This document shows, piece after piece, positions 1 to 11,023 of a stretch of DNA of 64,000 nucleotides. Below the pieces are notes generated by a model. The model was not told where the DNA came from. It searched no databases and saw only the letters and a list, made by a program, of their open reading frames with translations. Numbering within the stretch: the stretch's first letter is position 1; the number at the start of each line of letters is the position of its first letter. The stretch comes from Adiantum capillus-veneris (taxonomy: Eukaryota; Streptophyta; Polypodiopsida; Polypodiales; Pteridaceae). Position numbers and translations under genes: made by a program. The DNA is taken from contig CM043959.1 in assembly GCA_014529385.2 (NCBI GenBank), positions 47,929,928 to 47,993,927 of the forward strand, in the 5' to 3' direction.

Positions 1-1
1 A

Positions 2-1000
2 AAGCGTTGTGACACATGTCAGCATACCAAGGTGCCGATAAAGAGAAATGAGATGCCACTACGGCCAATGATGGGAGCAAGAGCATTTGCAAAATGGGGC
101 ATTGATTTTGTGGGGCCTATTTCACCCCCTGCATATTGCACCCATACCCAATATATCATTGTGGCTACAGACTATCTCACAAAATGGGCGGAAGCCAAGG
201 AAACACAAAAAGCAGACGCAAGAACCAGTGCAGAAGTTTTGTATGAGAATGTCTTTGTATGATACGGGTTACCAATAGAAATTGTTAGTGATCAAGGAAC
301 ACATTTTCTTAATGAAGTCATTGAATATCTGCTAGAGGAATTCATGGTCACACATAGAAAATCTGCTCCATATCATCCACACGCAAATGGACAAGCTGAG
401 GCCACAAATAAAACATTGTGCACTGTTCTGACTAAAATTGTATCAGAGTCAAGGACAGACTGGGATCAACAGTTACACTCAACACTAAGGGCATACAGGG
501 TAGCTTACAAAACATCAATAGGAACAACACCGTACAACATGGTGTTTGGCCTAAATGCTATATTACCCATAGAGTTTTTAATTCCAACTCTACGAGTAGC
601 GAAACACTTAGAATGGACAGGGCATGATCTCTCTTCAAAAATAGATGATCTTGAAAAGCTAGATGAACTTCGCTTGAGAGCTGTCGCTTCGATCTATGCT
701 AAAAAGAGACGACAAAAAGAGTTTTTTGACAAGCATGTGCGCACGAAAGAGTTCAAAACAGGTGATTATGTACTTGTTTATATCTTGAAGCAACATGCCA
801 AGAAACTTAAAAAGCGAGGGATGGGACTCTTTCTGATTAGTGACCTATCACAAAGTGGAGCTGTCAAGCTTGCTACATTAGCAGGTGAAGAAATGCCAAA
901 TTGGATTAGTGGGTGTCGATTAAAAAAATATCATTTACCACTAACACAGGATATGCTTCAACAAATCCATCAAGAAAAACAACGGATGAAGGAGAAATAG
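2..1000 (+). pseudogene. Family A1 gypsy integrase, 3' part of pol, one internal stop
   Basis: This is the integrase of a Ty3/gypsy retrotransposon, which would join the cDNA to host DNA. The frame is open from the window edge: the second half of the zinc-binding module is seen as RCDTCQ, then the catalytic core with D in DFVGPI, D in SDQGTHF and E in NGQAEATNK, so the DDE residues are all present. After the core comes a non-chromodomain C-terminal module ending in PNWISGCRLKKYH. An in-frame TGA at 260-262 interrupts the core, where the related copies B1 and B2 have arginine, so a CGA to TGA change is likely. A TAG at 998-1000 separates it from the retropepsin-like region downstream in the same frame. 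The 5' part of the element lies outside the window. Confidence 0.93.
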
Positions 1001-1780
1001 AGGGTACGGGAAGAAGCCCAAGCAGAAGCAAAAGAATGCATTGCAAAAAGATGGCTTCTACGACAACAACAACAATGTGGATCACCGTTGCGAATCAATG
1101 CCATTCGACTAACGAATTTTGATGAAGACACAGTGGAGCCAATAATTGCAGTCAAAGTGGGTAGCAATCAAGTTGAATCGACGGCATTGCTTGATTCTGG
1201 AGCTCAAGAAAATCTAATCTCTTACAGATTATACAAACAGCTCAAGCCCATAGGTCAACTACATCTTACTCCACAAGTGCTGGAAAGTAGTACATCACAT
1301 TTGCTAAAAACATTGGGCTGGATTATATTGCATGTACAAGTACATCAATATATTTACCCACACAAGTTTTATGTGGTCGAAGATGAAAGCACACAACACC
1401 CCATGTTGTTGGGACAACCTTGGCAAAAAGAGTATAATGTACAGATAGATTGGAATGCGGATGCAATAAAAATTCAGCATGCACAAGAACAACAGGTGAT
1501 AGCCTTTGCTCAGCAACCACGCAAGAACCAGATGGCAGCAACACAATCACTGGATAAAGAACCCGAAGGATGGGTGCCACTAAAGAACAACATGGCAAAC
1601 ACTGCCAACCATGTTCACTACAAACATAAAACAACACCTACCAAAGTGCCAAGATCAAGATTAGCAACATGTGAAAACAAGTATGGGTGTGGAAGGATAG
1701 AGATGACATGGCAGACAAACCACAATACAATAGAAGAAGTCAACAAAAGCATACTGTTCAACCAAAAACCAAGGGAATAA
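1001..1780 (+). pseudogene. Second retropepsin-like aspartic protease domain downstream of integrase (A1)
   Basis: The reading frame of the integrase continues past the TAG at 998-1000 without a frameshift and holds a retropepsin-like domain from about 1140 to 1480. The active-site motif is ALLDSGAQENLIS, with the Asp-Ser-Gly triad intact, and the C-terminal hallmark is MLLGQPW; the distance between them is normal for a monomeric retroviral-type protease subunit. A basic, Gln/Asn-rich tail of about 100 residues follows to the stop at 1778-1780. In ordinary Ty3/gypsy elements the protease lies between gag and RT, so this place is unusual. Related domains sit at the same place in B1, B2 and A2 in this window. 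Whether it cleaves anything is unknown; it could also act as a dimerising domain. Confidence 0.85.
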
Positions 1781-1787
1781 AATAGAT

Positions 1788-2222
1788 ATGGATCCCAAAG
1801 AGAATGCTCAGTAACGACTTAAGTGCGGCTCGCATTTGGATCCCGAAACCAAAGCAACAGGAACTCCCTTCAATACAAGCACCATTGGAAGGCAGACACG
1901 CGCTACATATGAAACCAACAAACAAATCAATGTGGATGCCAATCAGCAGCAAAACAATGACAACTGCGGAAGGCGCAATAAACCTACAAAAACCTACAAA
2001 GAAAAGCTACAAATGGAAAGCAAAAGAGAAAAAGTCTATGGCCAATTCCGCCACGAAAGTTCTCTCCAAGGAGACGACTATGGCCATATCGACAATAGCG
2101 GCAAACCAAGCAACTTTTGCAAGAAAGAAGATCAAACAAAGAGCGGTAGAGTTACAACTTTTACTTGCAAAGAAAATCTGCCGACCAAATCAACAACAAA
2201 CCTCGACGGCGAATGCCAATAA
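1788..2222 (+). other. Degenerate Asn/Gln/Lys/Thr-rich reading frames after the second protease (A1)
   Basis: A start codon at 1788 opens a frame that is stopped once near 1812 and is then open to 2222; an overlapping frame from 1804 to 2274 is also open. The product would be hydrophilic and rich in Asn, Gln, Lys and Thr, with no motif I recognise. The place between the end of pol and the polypurine tract is where some plant gypsy elements carry an extra ORF, but base composition alone could keep this AG-rich stretch open. I would treat it as 3' untranslated DNA unless homologues turn up. Confidence 0.3.
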
Positions 2223-2386
2223 GCATATTGCTTATACCCTCCTCTTGCACAACATTAATTTTTCCATGCATTGACCGAGTATGCATCTTGTAGGGCCACA
2301 TTACATGGCCAAGCATTAGCACAATTTTTTAACCCAAGCACGGCACATACACCGAGGCGATACCTTGTCCTCGGGGAGGACTCCGG

Positions 2387-2407
2387 CTAGGGGGGGGGGG
2401 GGGGAGG
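2387..2407 (+). promoter_or_regulatory. Polypurine tract of element A1
   Basis: A run of 15 G residues (2390-2404) followed by AGG lies between the end of the A1 coding region and LTR-like DNA. Such a tract primes plus-strand DNA synthesis in LTR retrotransposons. The phrase just upstream, with its CCGAGG and CCTCGG blocks around 2352-2375, resembles the short inverted motif often found before the polypurine tract of plant gypsy elements. Confidence 0.7.
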
Positions 2408-3738
2408 CATTCTTAAATGTAGACCCAATGGAAAAAAGAGCAAAAAAAGGTATGTTTTTCGACTATTTTAAGGGTTGTCGTTTGATTGCGAAATTTTCTG
2501 GACTAACCCAAGTACATATGCCCTTATACAACATGAATAGACAAGTATATGGGGCCAAACGCCAAATCAAGCCCCTAGGTGTGTGTATATAAGTAAAAAT
2601 AGCCATTCTTCAGACAAAATATTGATAAAACGGAGAAATCCAGCCATACAAATTGCATGTGAGTGTATATAGTGTTTTGCGGTGATGTTTTTGATTTATT
2701 ATGATTTTTGGGGATTTTTTGGGTTTAGTTTGCTATTTTCCTTTTAATTTTACTAATTTTCGGCAGAAAAAATTCAAAAATATAAAAAGTAGGTGAAAAA
2801 CGATCGTAATGAAAAAAAAACAATATGGGGATGATCAGTGACTATAGGACAACCTATGGTACAATGGGGGTGCAATTATGAGAAGGGAGCGAAAAGCGTG
2901 TTTTGGCCAGATTTTGACTGAAACGTCAAATTTCTCGTAAACTGAGCAAATGGAGTCCAAATCGAGAAATTTTTGAGCCTAAACTACATCTCACAAGAAT
3001 TTGGGATCACATGTCAAATTTCATGGAAAGTGGTTCGGGGACCCCCATTATAAGAAATTTTCACTTCATTTTAAGCTCATTTCTACTATTGACTTTTGAG
3101 AGAGAGCTCCTGCCACCTAGAGCGAACGGGACTTCTAGCAGTTTCTACGACGCGCACAACCACCCAACAGGCTCCAGACATGAGAGGTAGGCTCACCACT
3201 TTGAGCTTTTCGCGCATGTTTGTTGTTTTGTCGCGAAAAGTAGCGTAGGGTTCACACAGGAAGTGGGCAGTAGAGACTTACAGGTAAAAGTGACCACCTA
3301 ACGGCAAACCCAAAACCAATGAGGCTTCATCGACAGCTTACCCTAGCATAGGAGACCACTTTTGGATGACAAAAGGTAGTAGAAAACCATCGGGAAAAAC
3401 CCTAATTCCTAGAGCCCCGCAAGAGGCCACCAAATGGGAAATCGGCGGAAAGGCGCCCAAATGCTACCAAAACTCATGGGTAGGAGCATCTCGACATGCT
3501 CCACAAATCTATATAGCCCACATGGCCATACGGTGACCCGAAGCGGCACTACACTTTAGAAATGGCATCACACACACAAAGCGTCAAATAGCTCTCGAGG
3601 CCAAACCGCATGTCCGTTTTCCACCAAACTTCACGAGCGGCCTTCTTAGACCATCAACAACCAAGTCCTATGGTGGTAGACCACCACAAGTCATCAAAGA
3701 AATGAAAACGCAACCATGAGTGCTTCTAGAGTGACAAA
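2408..3738 (+). mobile_element. Probable LTR (start) and following leader of family A/K; no gene
   Basis: The DNA after the polypurine tract has LTR character: a TATA-type box TATATAAG at 2586-2593 followed by a CA-rich start region, then AT-rich DNA. The stretch around 2920-3000 resembles the B2 LTR in the order of short phrases (TCCAAATCGAGAAATTTTTGAG against TCCGATTGAAGAAATTTTGAG is the clearest, each under two dozen bases). I could not find the 3' LTR end or a Met-tRNA-type primer site, so the LTR/leader border inside this interval is unknown. No coding capacity is seen. Confidence 0.5.
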
Positions 3739-5049
3739 TTGCCAAACGGAGCTCCGGTGAAGCCAAAGTGGACAAAAACCATATGGCAAGGATCCCCAGG
3801 GGACCGTGAAGCTATGGAGACCAACATCAAGAAATTTCATCGCCGAAAAGCACTCCAAGAGTCAGAAAATGGCTCGGAGGCTCTGAAATCCACACAGGGA
3901 GTTTCTTTCTATCAATTTGACTTTTTTGTTGAAATAATGCTTAAAAGGGACTCAGGGGGACTCAGGGCAGGTACCAGTAGCATCTCCAAGATAATTTTCA
4001 TTAGGAGACATCCTACGTGTAGGATGTCTCAAGGCAAAATCTGGGCACCAAACCTAACATTTCTCATCACACAGAGCTTTTAAATAGCCTGTACAAGCTA
4101 GCCACCAAGTTTCATCACATTTGGACAAAAGTTGACCTCATATGCATGAAAAAACGCAAAGTCAAGGCATAGAGGCAATAATGGGACATACACCTACCAA
4201 AACTTTTCCAAATCACATGAAACTTGCACAATACACTCATGAGCACATTGCCAAGCTATCTGTGTGGTCACAAGTGAAAAATGATGAAATAGACATCCTA
4301 CACGTAGGATGTTTAAATGACCAAATTGGCCCCCAGATGGTAGTTTTCAGTTCCAGATCTCTTTATGACGCTTTCATGAGCTCATATATCAAGTTTCAAG
4401 CCAATCCCATCACATTTGGCCCCCAACACCTCCAAGATGCACTTTTTGAGCCTGAAAACACTACACATACTCTTACCAACATCAATTCTTGTCCAAATCA
4501 AAATCCAAGAGCAAGGCCATGTTCCACATGCCAAGAGCTACCCACACAACCAATTTCAAGCTATTTTGATGAAAAAGACATCCTACGCGTAGGATGTCTC
4601 CAACATGATTTTGACCTACTGTGCAAGAACTGACTTCATAGGAGCCATTACCATGGTACAAGAAGCTCATATATCAACTTTCAACCCATTTGAATATCAT
4701 TTGTCACCTGTTGTGGACATCCTACCCAATTTGTAAGCCAAAAGCACGAATCTGCCTAGAAATGCACTTTTTGATGCCCAAACCCAATTCCAATCACATA
4801 GCCATGTTGCAGAGGCCAAGGGCCACCAGCCTGCCAAGTTTCACCCAAAACTGATGAAATAGACATCCTACGTGTAGGATGTCTAAATGAGAAATTTTTG
4901 CCAGAATGATACTGTGAGCACATGTAGAGTTTCCCTAATTCCTTTTAAGTTTTATTTTCAATTTTCAAGTCATTTGGATAGTTAGAACTTAGTTTCTCAG
5001 CTAATATGGAAAAAACACTAACTTCGGACTACTAAGTGCAACAGGATCT
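3739..5049 (+). repeat. Palindrome-punctuated 285-bp tandem array, leader upstream of K ORF
   Basis: The 11-base word AGACATCCTAC followed by two bases and its inverted complement occurs at 4006, 4291, 4576 and 4861. The step is exactly 285 bp each time, although the DNA between the palindromes is strongly diverged. The two central bases differ (GT, AC, GC, GT) and the second copy has a mismatched right arm. Three copies are preceded by TGATGAAA. A half-site (GGACATCCTAC) lies at 4715, about midway in the last unit. Shared phrases such as CATCACATTTGG support diverged tandem duplication. The array ends about 165 bp before the ATG of the K ORF. Confidence 0.85.
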
Positions 5050-7356
5050 ATGGCAGCCGCGAAATCACCGGAAAAGAAGTAGAGGATGACAATAAAAGAC
5101 TATTTAGAAGAAGTGAAACCATTTGTCATCCCATAAGGAACCCTGAAGCCAACCAGCTAGACACCATGATTATCATCACAAAGAGGGTGGTGGAAGCCGC
5201 ACTAGACATCTCCAACAAAGGGGATAGTGTGACCAAGAGAAGAGATGAAGTTAAGGTATACTCCGAAAAGAAGAACAAGTACACTTTTGAAGACATTGCA
5301 AACCCTAAAGTGGCTATCATGAGCTGGCTCTACAACCAGTACTTCCACATGTGTACAAAGCGGCCAAAAAAGTACAGAATGCCGCCGAGCCATTGCTACC
5401 ACCTTCATCTGGGCAATGCAGAAGAGCAAGCCAAAGGTGATAAATTATGCTGCTTATATCCATGAAAACCTGGTGAAGATGGGAAACAAAAATCCCACCT
5501 ACATTGTACCTGGTGAGCTGATAACATAAGTGGTTTATGGAGCACTGCATGCCAAGGGAAACTGGCCAGAACCACCTTCACAGAATGACTGGCTAAAGCT
5601 AAAGGAAGATAAGGAGGAAGAACCGCCCAAAGCACCCAGAGTTGCCACACGTTTAAAGCGCTAGATAGAGACCGTGCTAGAAGAGCCGCCAGAGCCAAAG
5701 AAAGGAAAGAAGGAAAGTGCACAAGTTCCGATCAAAGAAACCAAATCACAAAAAGCGGCGTGGCTAGAAAGATTAATGGAAAGCTTCAGAGCAGAAAGAG
5801 CACTCAAGGGGGATTTGAACGAGCTGTGGAAGCCATCACTAGAAGCCATGTTAGGATCATCCCAAAGGGTGCACATAGATAGTTTTGAAGACTACATCAA
5901 AAACTTGGAGATCCTAGATGCTACAACAGAGAATATCCCGAATATCCCATTTACAGAAGAAGAAGTGGATGAAGTACGACGGCAACTGCTAGAAGAGCAG
6001 GAAGGCCAAGAAAGAGAGCGAAAGACCAAGGCAGACCGGGACTTCAAGAAGAAGCCACCAACTCCACCGTCAAGCCCGGAATCTAGCCCACCTCCATCAC
6101 CACCTCCTCTTAGCCCTCCACAAACCCAACAAAAGGAGGAACTGGACACATTTGATGATCAAGAAGACTCCAAGCAGGAGAAGACCAAAGGGGAAGAGCA
6201 GAAAGAAGAAGCTAAGCCCAAAGATGAGTAGCCAGAGCTAGAGGAAAGGAATTTTAGCACATTTCTTGATCTACTAGCTGCGGGTTATTCGCGAGAAGAG
6301 GCAGCTATGGTAGCCTTTGAGTTGACAAGCACAATGCCCAAGGAACAGATGCAGAGCCTGCGGTTAGTGGAGCTGAAAGAGATGGCCAGTGATACAGGGG
6401 ACCTACAGCCACCTACCAATGAGACTGGATGTGGTGCTGCACAAGCTAACCGGGCTCAGAGAAAAATCATTGACCACGGAGAGTGAGATTGCTAATCTCA
6501 AAACCACTGAAGTTCAGATCAAGGCTGAAGTCAACTCTCTCCAAAAACAGGGCCAAGAGCATATAGAGAAATAAACAGAGTTGCAAGCTAGTCTGGGCCA
6601 CGACATTACAAAGATGCCAGGAGATGGAACGAGAAAATGAGGTAGCAGATTAAAGACTTCAAAGAGCTGTATAAGAATACAAGAAAATCAGCAATTCATT
6701 GAGAGATGCAGAGAGGGAAAGGGACAACCTAACCCTACAACTTGCTGAAGAATCCAAGGAGTTGGAAGCCCTGAGGAATGCCAAAGAGAAGGCATAGATA
6801 GAGCATGAAGTGAGCTAGGATAAGGTTATTGAGCTAAAAGACCAGATGAAATTAAAAGATCAAACCATCCAACGGCTACAAGCATCTCCGTCCAGAGTCA
6901 GAGCTGCTAGCTCACACCACTTCAGAGAATGAGCTTTATGAAGAACAAATGAAAGAGCTCCAAAAGGAGTTAACATTGGAGAAGCAGCAAAGGCTAATGC
7001 TTGCCAAAGGGTCATTGGTAATGCAAAGCCGCCTAGAAGAAGAAAATTAGGCCATGAGGAATGAGCTAGAAGCCATCAAGAGAAAGCTCGAGGAGGTGGA
7101 GAAAATAAATGCGGATCTGAACGACCTCCTAGTAAACATGGGAGAGCAAGCGGAAGAATAAAAGAAAACACTTCAGAAGCAGATAGAAGAGCTGAGAGGC
7201 TAGCAGCAAACGGAAGAGCAACAATTTAGCACTGGGCCAACAACCATGGAGGGGATCGACCTAGAGAATGCGTCAGATCCCGTGGACACCACCATGCAGG
7301 AGGAAACCCTTGTGGGACCCTCACAAGAGCCACAAGATCTGACACACTCCTCTTAG
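5050..7356 (+). pseudogene. K: coiled-coil, proline-rich retroelement ORF with no pol (broken)
   Basis: A long degenerate ORF reads from ATG 5050 to TAG 7354-7356 with several stops and frame changes. In order it shows a short start with a KD-L-E motif, an N-terminal domain of about 120 residues (5166-5520) related to the one in C1 and C2 (ITK-VVEAAL, then YNQYFHMCTKRPKKYRMP), an acidic region, a proline-rich stretch (about 6055-6125, PPPSPPPLSPP), then Glu/Lys/Gln-rich heptad-like DNA to about 7200 that would form a long coiled coil, and an acidic tail. No zinc knuckle, protease or RT is present. The best parallel is an ORF1 or gag-like protein of non-autonomous plant LTR elements, but I do not recognise the family with certainty. 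It lacks the C-terminal domain of C and is fused at its end to scrap F1. Confidence 0.7.
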
Positions 7357-7702
7357 TCTTTGAAAATTGGCTTGTAAGTATCTACAACCACCATGGCTCG
7401 AAGTGGTTAATTATAGAGAGTAGTGGAGTGGGTCTAATATTGCAAAATTGGCAAGGGCTGGCTCCTTTTAGACTTCTTATGGCTCAATAATGGTGAAGCC
7501 ATAGGCAAGTCTAAAAAGATCCCATTATTACATCCAAAGCTCTTGAGGTGTGCACCATATCCCACACAGTGGGCTCAACAAAACCGATAATAGATCCTAG
7601 CCCCAGTTAACCTAATATAATTAATAAAATCAACCATTTATAGGCTACTTAAGGACCTCTCTTCTTAAGCAAGGAAAGAGAAACCAAATTCTCTGATACC
7701 AA
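7346..7702 (-). mobile_element. F1: 5' leader fragment of a chromovirus-like element with Met-tRNA primer site
   Basis: This stretch matches the 5' untranslated leader of F2 (about 28100-28521) nearly base for base over its length. On the minus strand it starts at the LTR border with the primer site TTGGTATCAGAG (about 7691-7702), which pairs with the 3' end of Met-tRNA. It contains no gene. It is cut off on its left, where it meets the end of the K ORF; the overlap of ten bases (ACTCC-CTTAG) means the exact junction is uncertain. Confidence 0.8.
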
Positions 7703-7917
7703 TGTAAGGAAATGGCCTATTAACTTTGAGAGTAGCGGAAATTAGAGAAAGTACTTTTGGGAAATTACTTTGAGAGCATAGCGGGTGAACTTAATTGATG
7801 GTAGCAACATAAACATAGCATTTAGTAAACTTGGCATGAAAAATACTTTTGCAAGAGAGAGAATTTAGAGAACATGACAATAGTTGAGGACCGGATTTAT
7901 GTGGAGCCGGTCACCCA
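7703..7917 (-). mobile_element. F1 LTR fragment
   Basis: Starts with TGTAAGGAAATGG, the inner end of an LTR whose complement ends in CA, directly beside the primer site. It resembles the E-family LTR (same order of CGGAAATTAG, AAGAGAGAGA and GAGGACCGGATT phrases) but is clearly diverged. It is cut at about 7917, where plus-strand RT sequence D1 begins. The same cut is found in F2/D2 at about 28740, so the F-D joint predates the duplication of both. Confidence 0.75.
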
Positions 7918-8370
7918 TCCAATTTTTCAACCCACAATTTCTCTGAAGCTTGATGCTAAGCCAAGCAAGAAACACCCATATACTTACAATGAAACCTTTG
8001 CTTAGAAGATTAAGGAAGAGATTGATAAGCTGAAGGAAGTTGAGTTTATTTAGGAAATTGAGCACACAGATTGTAAATCTTGAATTGTAGTAGGACCTAG
8101 GAAGAATGGTAAGTTGAGAGTGTGCATAAATGTAAAAAACGCAACAACTATCCTCTTCCCATTACTGATCATGTCTTGGAACGAGTAGCGGGTAAGCGAG
8201 AATATAGCTTCTTGGATGGATTTTCAAGTTATAACCAATTGGCTATTAAACCAAAGGTCAACATAAAACAACTTTCACTATCAAGTGGGAAAATTTTGCA
8301 TATCGTGTGATGCCTTTTGGATTGATGAATGCACCTGCCACATTCTAGAGACTCATAGCCCATGCATTCA
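7918..8370 (+). pseudogene. D1: gypsy reverse transcriptase N-terminal fragment (broken)
   Basis: Conceptual translation with frame changes gives the start of a Ty3/gypsy RT closely like B2: KLDAKPSKKHPYTYNETFA, KNGKLRVCIN, then FLDGFSSYNQLAI and VMPFGLMNAPATF. Stops and small frameshifts are frequent. It is cut at about 8370 by the LTR of C1. It has no gag or primer site of its own and is a dead fragment. Confidence 0.85.
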
Positions 8371-9234
8371 GAGAACCACAAACATAATTGTCAATCCATA
8401 GATGAAGCTAACTCCACTAGTGCATAGAGGCTACAAGAGGTTTTCAATCTCTTGGAAAAAAATAGACGGCTCGCATGTAACTCAAGCTACACTCAAATGA
8501 TCAAAATCACCAAAAGCTAGTCGCTAATCGACAAACAAATCATAACCGTAACAACATCAAACGACATCCAAACGTTACAAAACTTCTAGGACACGTTTAT
8601 AAGACCTAAGCACACATGATTATGGTCTCAAATCTTAGTTTAGATCAAGTGGAAAAATTGCGATTATTGACAATAACGAGTTTTTGACCTAGTCATTTTC
8701 AACTTTGAATGCATCTAAATGCTTAGCAATGATGCCCCAATATCCTGCCTATACTTTTTTTAAAAAAAAATTCTAGCCTAAATTTTTACTTATGATGAAA
8801 TTAGGCTACGGGTCAACGACGTCAAAAGATATAGATTACCATGATATGTTTATGTCCATGCGTAGAGCTCTTACCTACGGTTGCAACGCAATAAATGGCA
8901 CTGCAATGTGACAATCGAGAAGGGAGTAGGAAGCGTGAGAAGGAGAGAACTGAGCGCCGTTAGCTCACACTGTGTTTGTATTATCCAAAACCTACAAAAT
9001 ACTTACACAAATGGGCTTTTATACCTTAGCCAAGGTTTCTTTGGTCAAAACTAATAATCTGGGAGCTCTAACTAAAGATACGTTGATACAATCTGGAAGC
9101 TTGTAGCCATGGCTTATCAATTACATTGTTTATCTGGAAAGTAGAAGTTACACCATTCTCAAATTATCAAAATAATAAGTGTTTTTATAATAATAGCTCT
9201 GAAAATTGTTATCTGAGTTAGCTTGCTCCTAACA
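8371..9234 (-). mobile_element. 3' LTR of element C1
   Basis: On the minus strand the LTR starts TGTTAGGAGC right after a polypurine tract (9235-9250) and matches the C2 LTR (32733-33593) along its length. A promoter box TATAAAAG lies at 9016-9023 (minus strand). The outer end is set by where C1 and C2 stop matching (GAGAACCAC at 8371); a canonical terminal CA would put it at 8389 instead, so the left border is uncertain by about 20 bp. About 860 bp long. Confidence 0.75.
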
Positions 9235-9250
9235 TTCCCCCCCTCCTTGA
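9235..9250 (-). promoter_or_regulatory. Polypurine tract of C1
   Basis: Minus strand CAAGGAGGGGGGGGAA directly abuts the TGTTAGG start of the LTR. This is a textbook plus-strand primer and fixes the orientation of C1. The end of the coiled-coil ORF reads through it. Confidence 0.9.
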
Positions 9251-11023
9251 CTGTGTCCTCCCTTGACATAGCTTCATGGAATAAAATAGTCTTCAGGTTG
9301 ATGGCTTGCGAGGCGGTCTTTAAGCGCATGTAGAGATTTTTCATATGTAATTTGTCTTTCTTTGTTAGGGACTTGCAGAAACTGCATGGTCACTCTATTT
9401 TTAAGTTCAATGGCTGAATAGCCAACAAACCTTAATTTGAGGTTGCTGATCAATGGCCCAAATCTATCGTTCTCCATGTGAAGAATCCTGTATAGAATGC
9501 CTCTTCAAATGCCAACATATTTCTTGATGGCAGAAACATATATCTAGTGTAGAAGCTGTAGAGGACTTCTTCAAAAGGCTTTTTACTCAAATTGTAGCAT
9601 AGAGTTATACAAATTGGCGAGCAAGTATTTCCGAGGAACAAAATAATTGAGCAAGTCTATTTAGGTATTCTTTATCACTTAGAGTGAATTGCAAAAGTGC
9701 AAGCGGATTTTTCAATGTTTGTGATCTTGCTCTCATCACCAAAAATATCATTGTCATCAAAGTTGGCGTGCTTGTGGACTGACAATAGTAGTTGACATCG
9801 AGGGAGCTTGGATGATTAGTCAGCTTCCCTCAACTCTTTCTGGGCTATATATATTTTGGACGAGTATTCAGCCTTGCAGATGAGAAGTAGCCAATTTTTT
9901 GCACTCAGTCTACATATAGTATCAACTCAATGTTTGTTGCCATTACCACTTGGTCTCAACCTGAGGCTTACGCATACAGGAAGATCACATGGCCATGATG
10001 GTCTAGCTAAAACACATTGAGACCTTTGTTGGCAAACACATTGAATATACCGCCATATGTAAATCCATTCATCATGAGAGATAGAGCGGTGATACATTTG
10101 AGTCTATATTCAAAGTCGGGGAGCCTATGGGTCCCTCGTAGCTATCGTACCATCATCATGATAGGCCACACCTCAGCCAAGATGTATGCTTCTTGCTTGA
10201 GCATGTAGTGCATTCTTGGGAAAAGAGAGAGGGTGTACTAGTTGCCTTGGGATTGATAGATTTAGATTGAATATAGGGTTCTCTATGCTTAATCAATATT
10301 TACATTATGGAGCCATACACACGATGGATGTTTATACACAGGATAGAAATCCATATGCATGCTTGACGTAGAGAATTTTGGTCTAGGAAATTGGATAGAA
10401 CTAAAAAGAAGTTTTTTTCTTAAGAGGAAGAAGATTAAGGATTTTGTGCCTGTTGTGAAAGTTGAAAATGGACTTTTGGTGAAAGATAACAACCAAAATA
10501 TGATGATTGTACACTCTTCTCCAGTCATCAGGGCAAAGAGAGAAAATACAGCACCTTGCCAGAAATGGTCGCCATCGAAGTTTCAGCAGAAAGAATACCT
10601 TGTAGGGTTTGAGACTATGAGGATTGCGAGGCCTATGTAGGTCAGTTCTGCAAAGTAAGTAGCGCCAACACCCGGCCATGCTAGCTGGAGTTCACTGGGT
10701 GGGTAGGCTATGTGTGACTGTCAAGGGCCAAGGAAAATTAAGCGCAACAAGGGCAAAGTGCCCGAGGGAGGGGAAGGGGGTCGACTCTCAAGGGAGGTGT
10801 CTGTATGAGTTGATGCACGTCTGTGGTAGCCCGCGTCTACACAACATATAATGCCTACAACCTGGTCGTCGACAGCAAGGATAGCTTTACTACGCTAGTA
10901 AAGAAGAGCTCCAGTACTAAACATCCGTTTCTTTCCTTTGCTTGCAGCGGCACAGACGTTGCCTTCTGTAGGTTGGGGCCGAGTGCACGTTCGCTACTCC
11001 TAGTGGGCACTTGGATGCACGAA

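Noticed and set aside
4006-4884. Regularly spaced palindromes looked at as a CRISPR array
   Set aside because: Repeats are only about 24 bp with 260-bp spacers that are diverged copies of each other, there are no cas genes, and the DNA is eukaryotic.
10359-10679. Open frames on both strands in the 2.8-kb insertion
   Set aside because: Short, overlapping on opposite strands, no recognisable domain.
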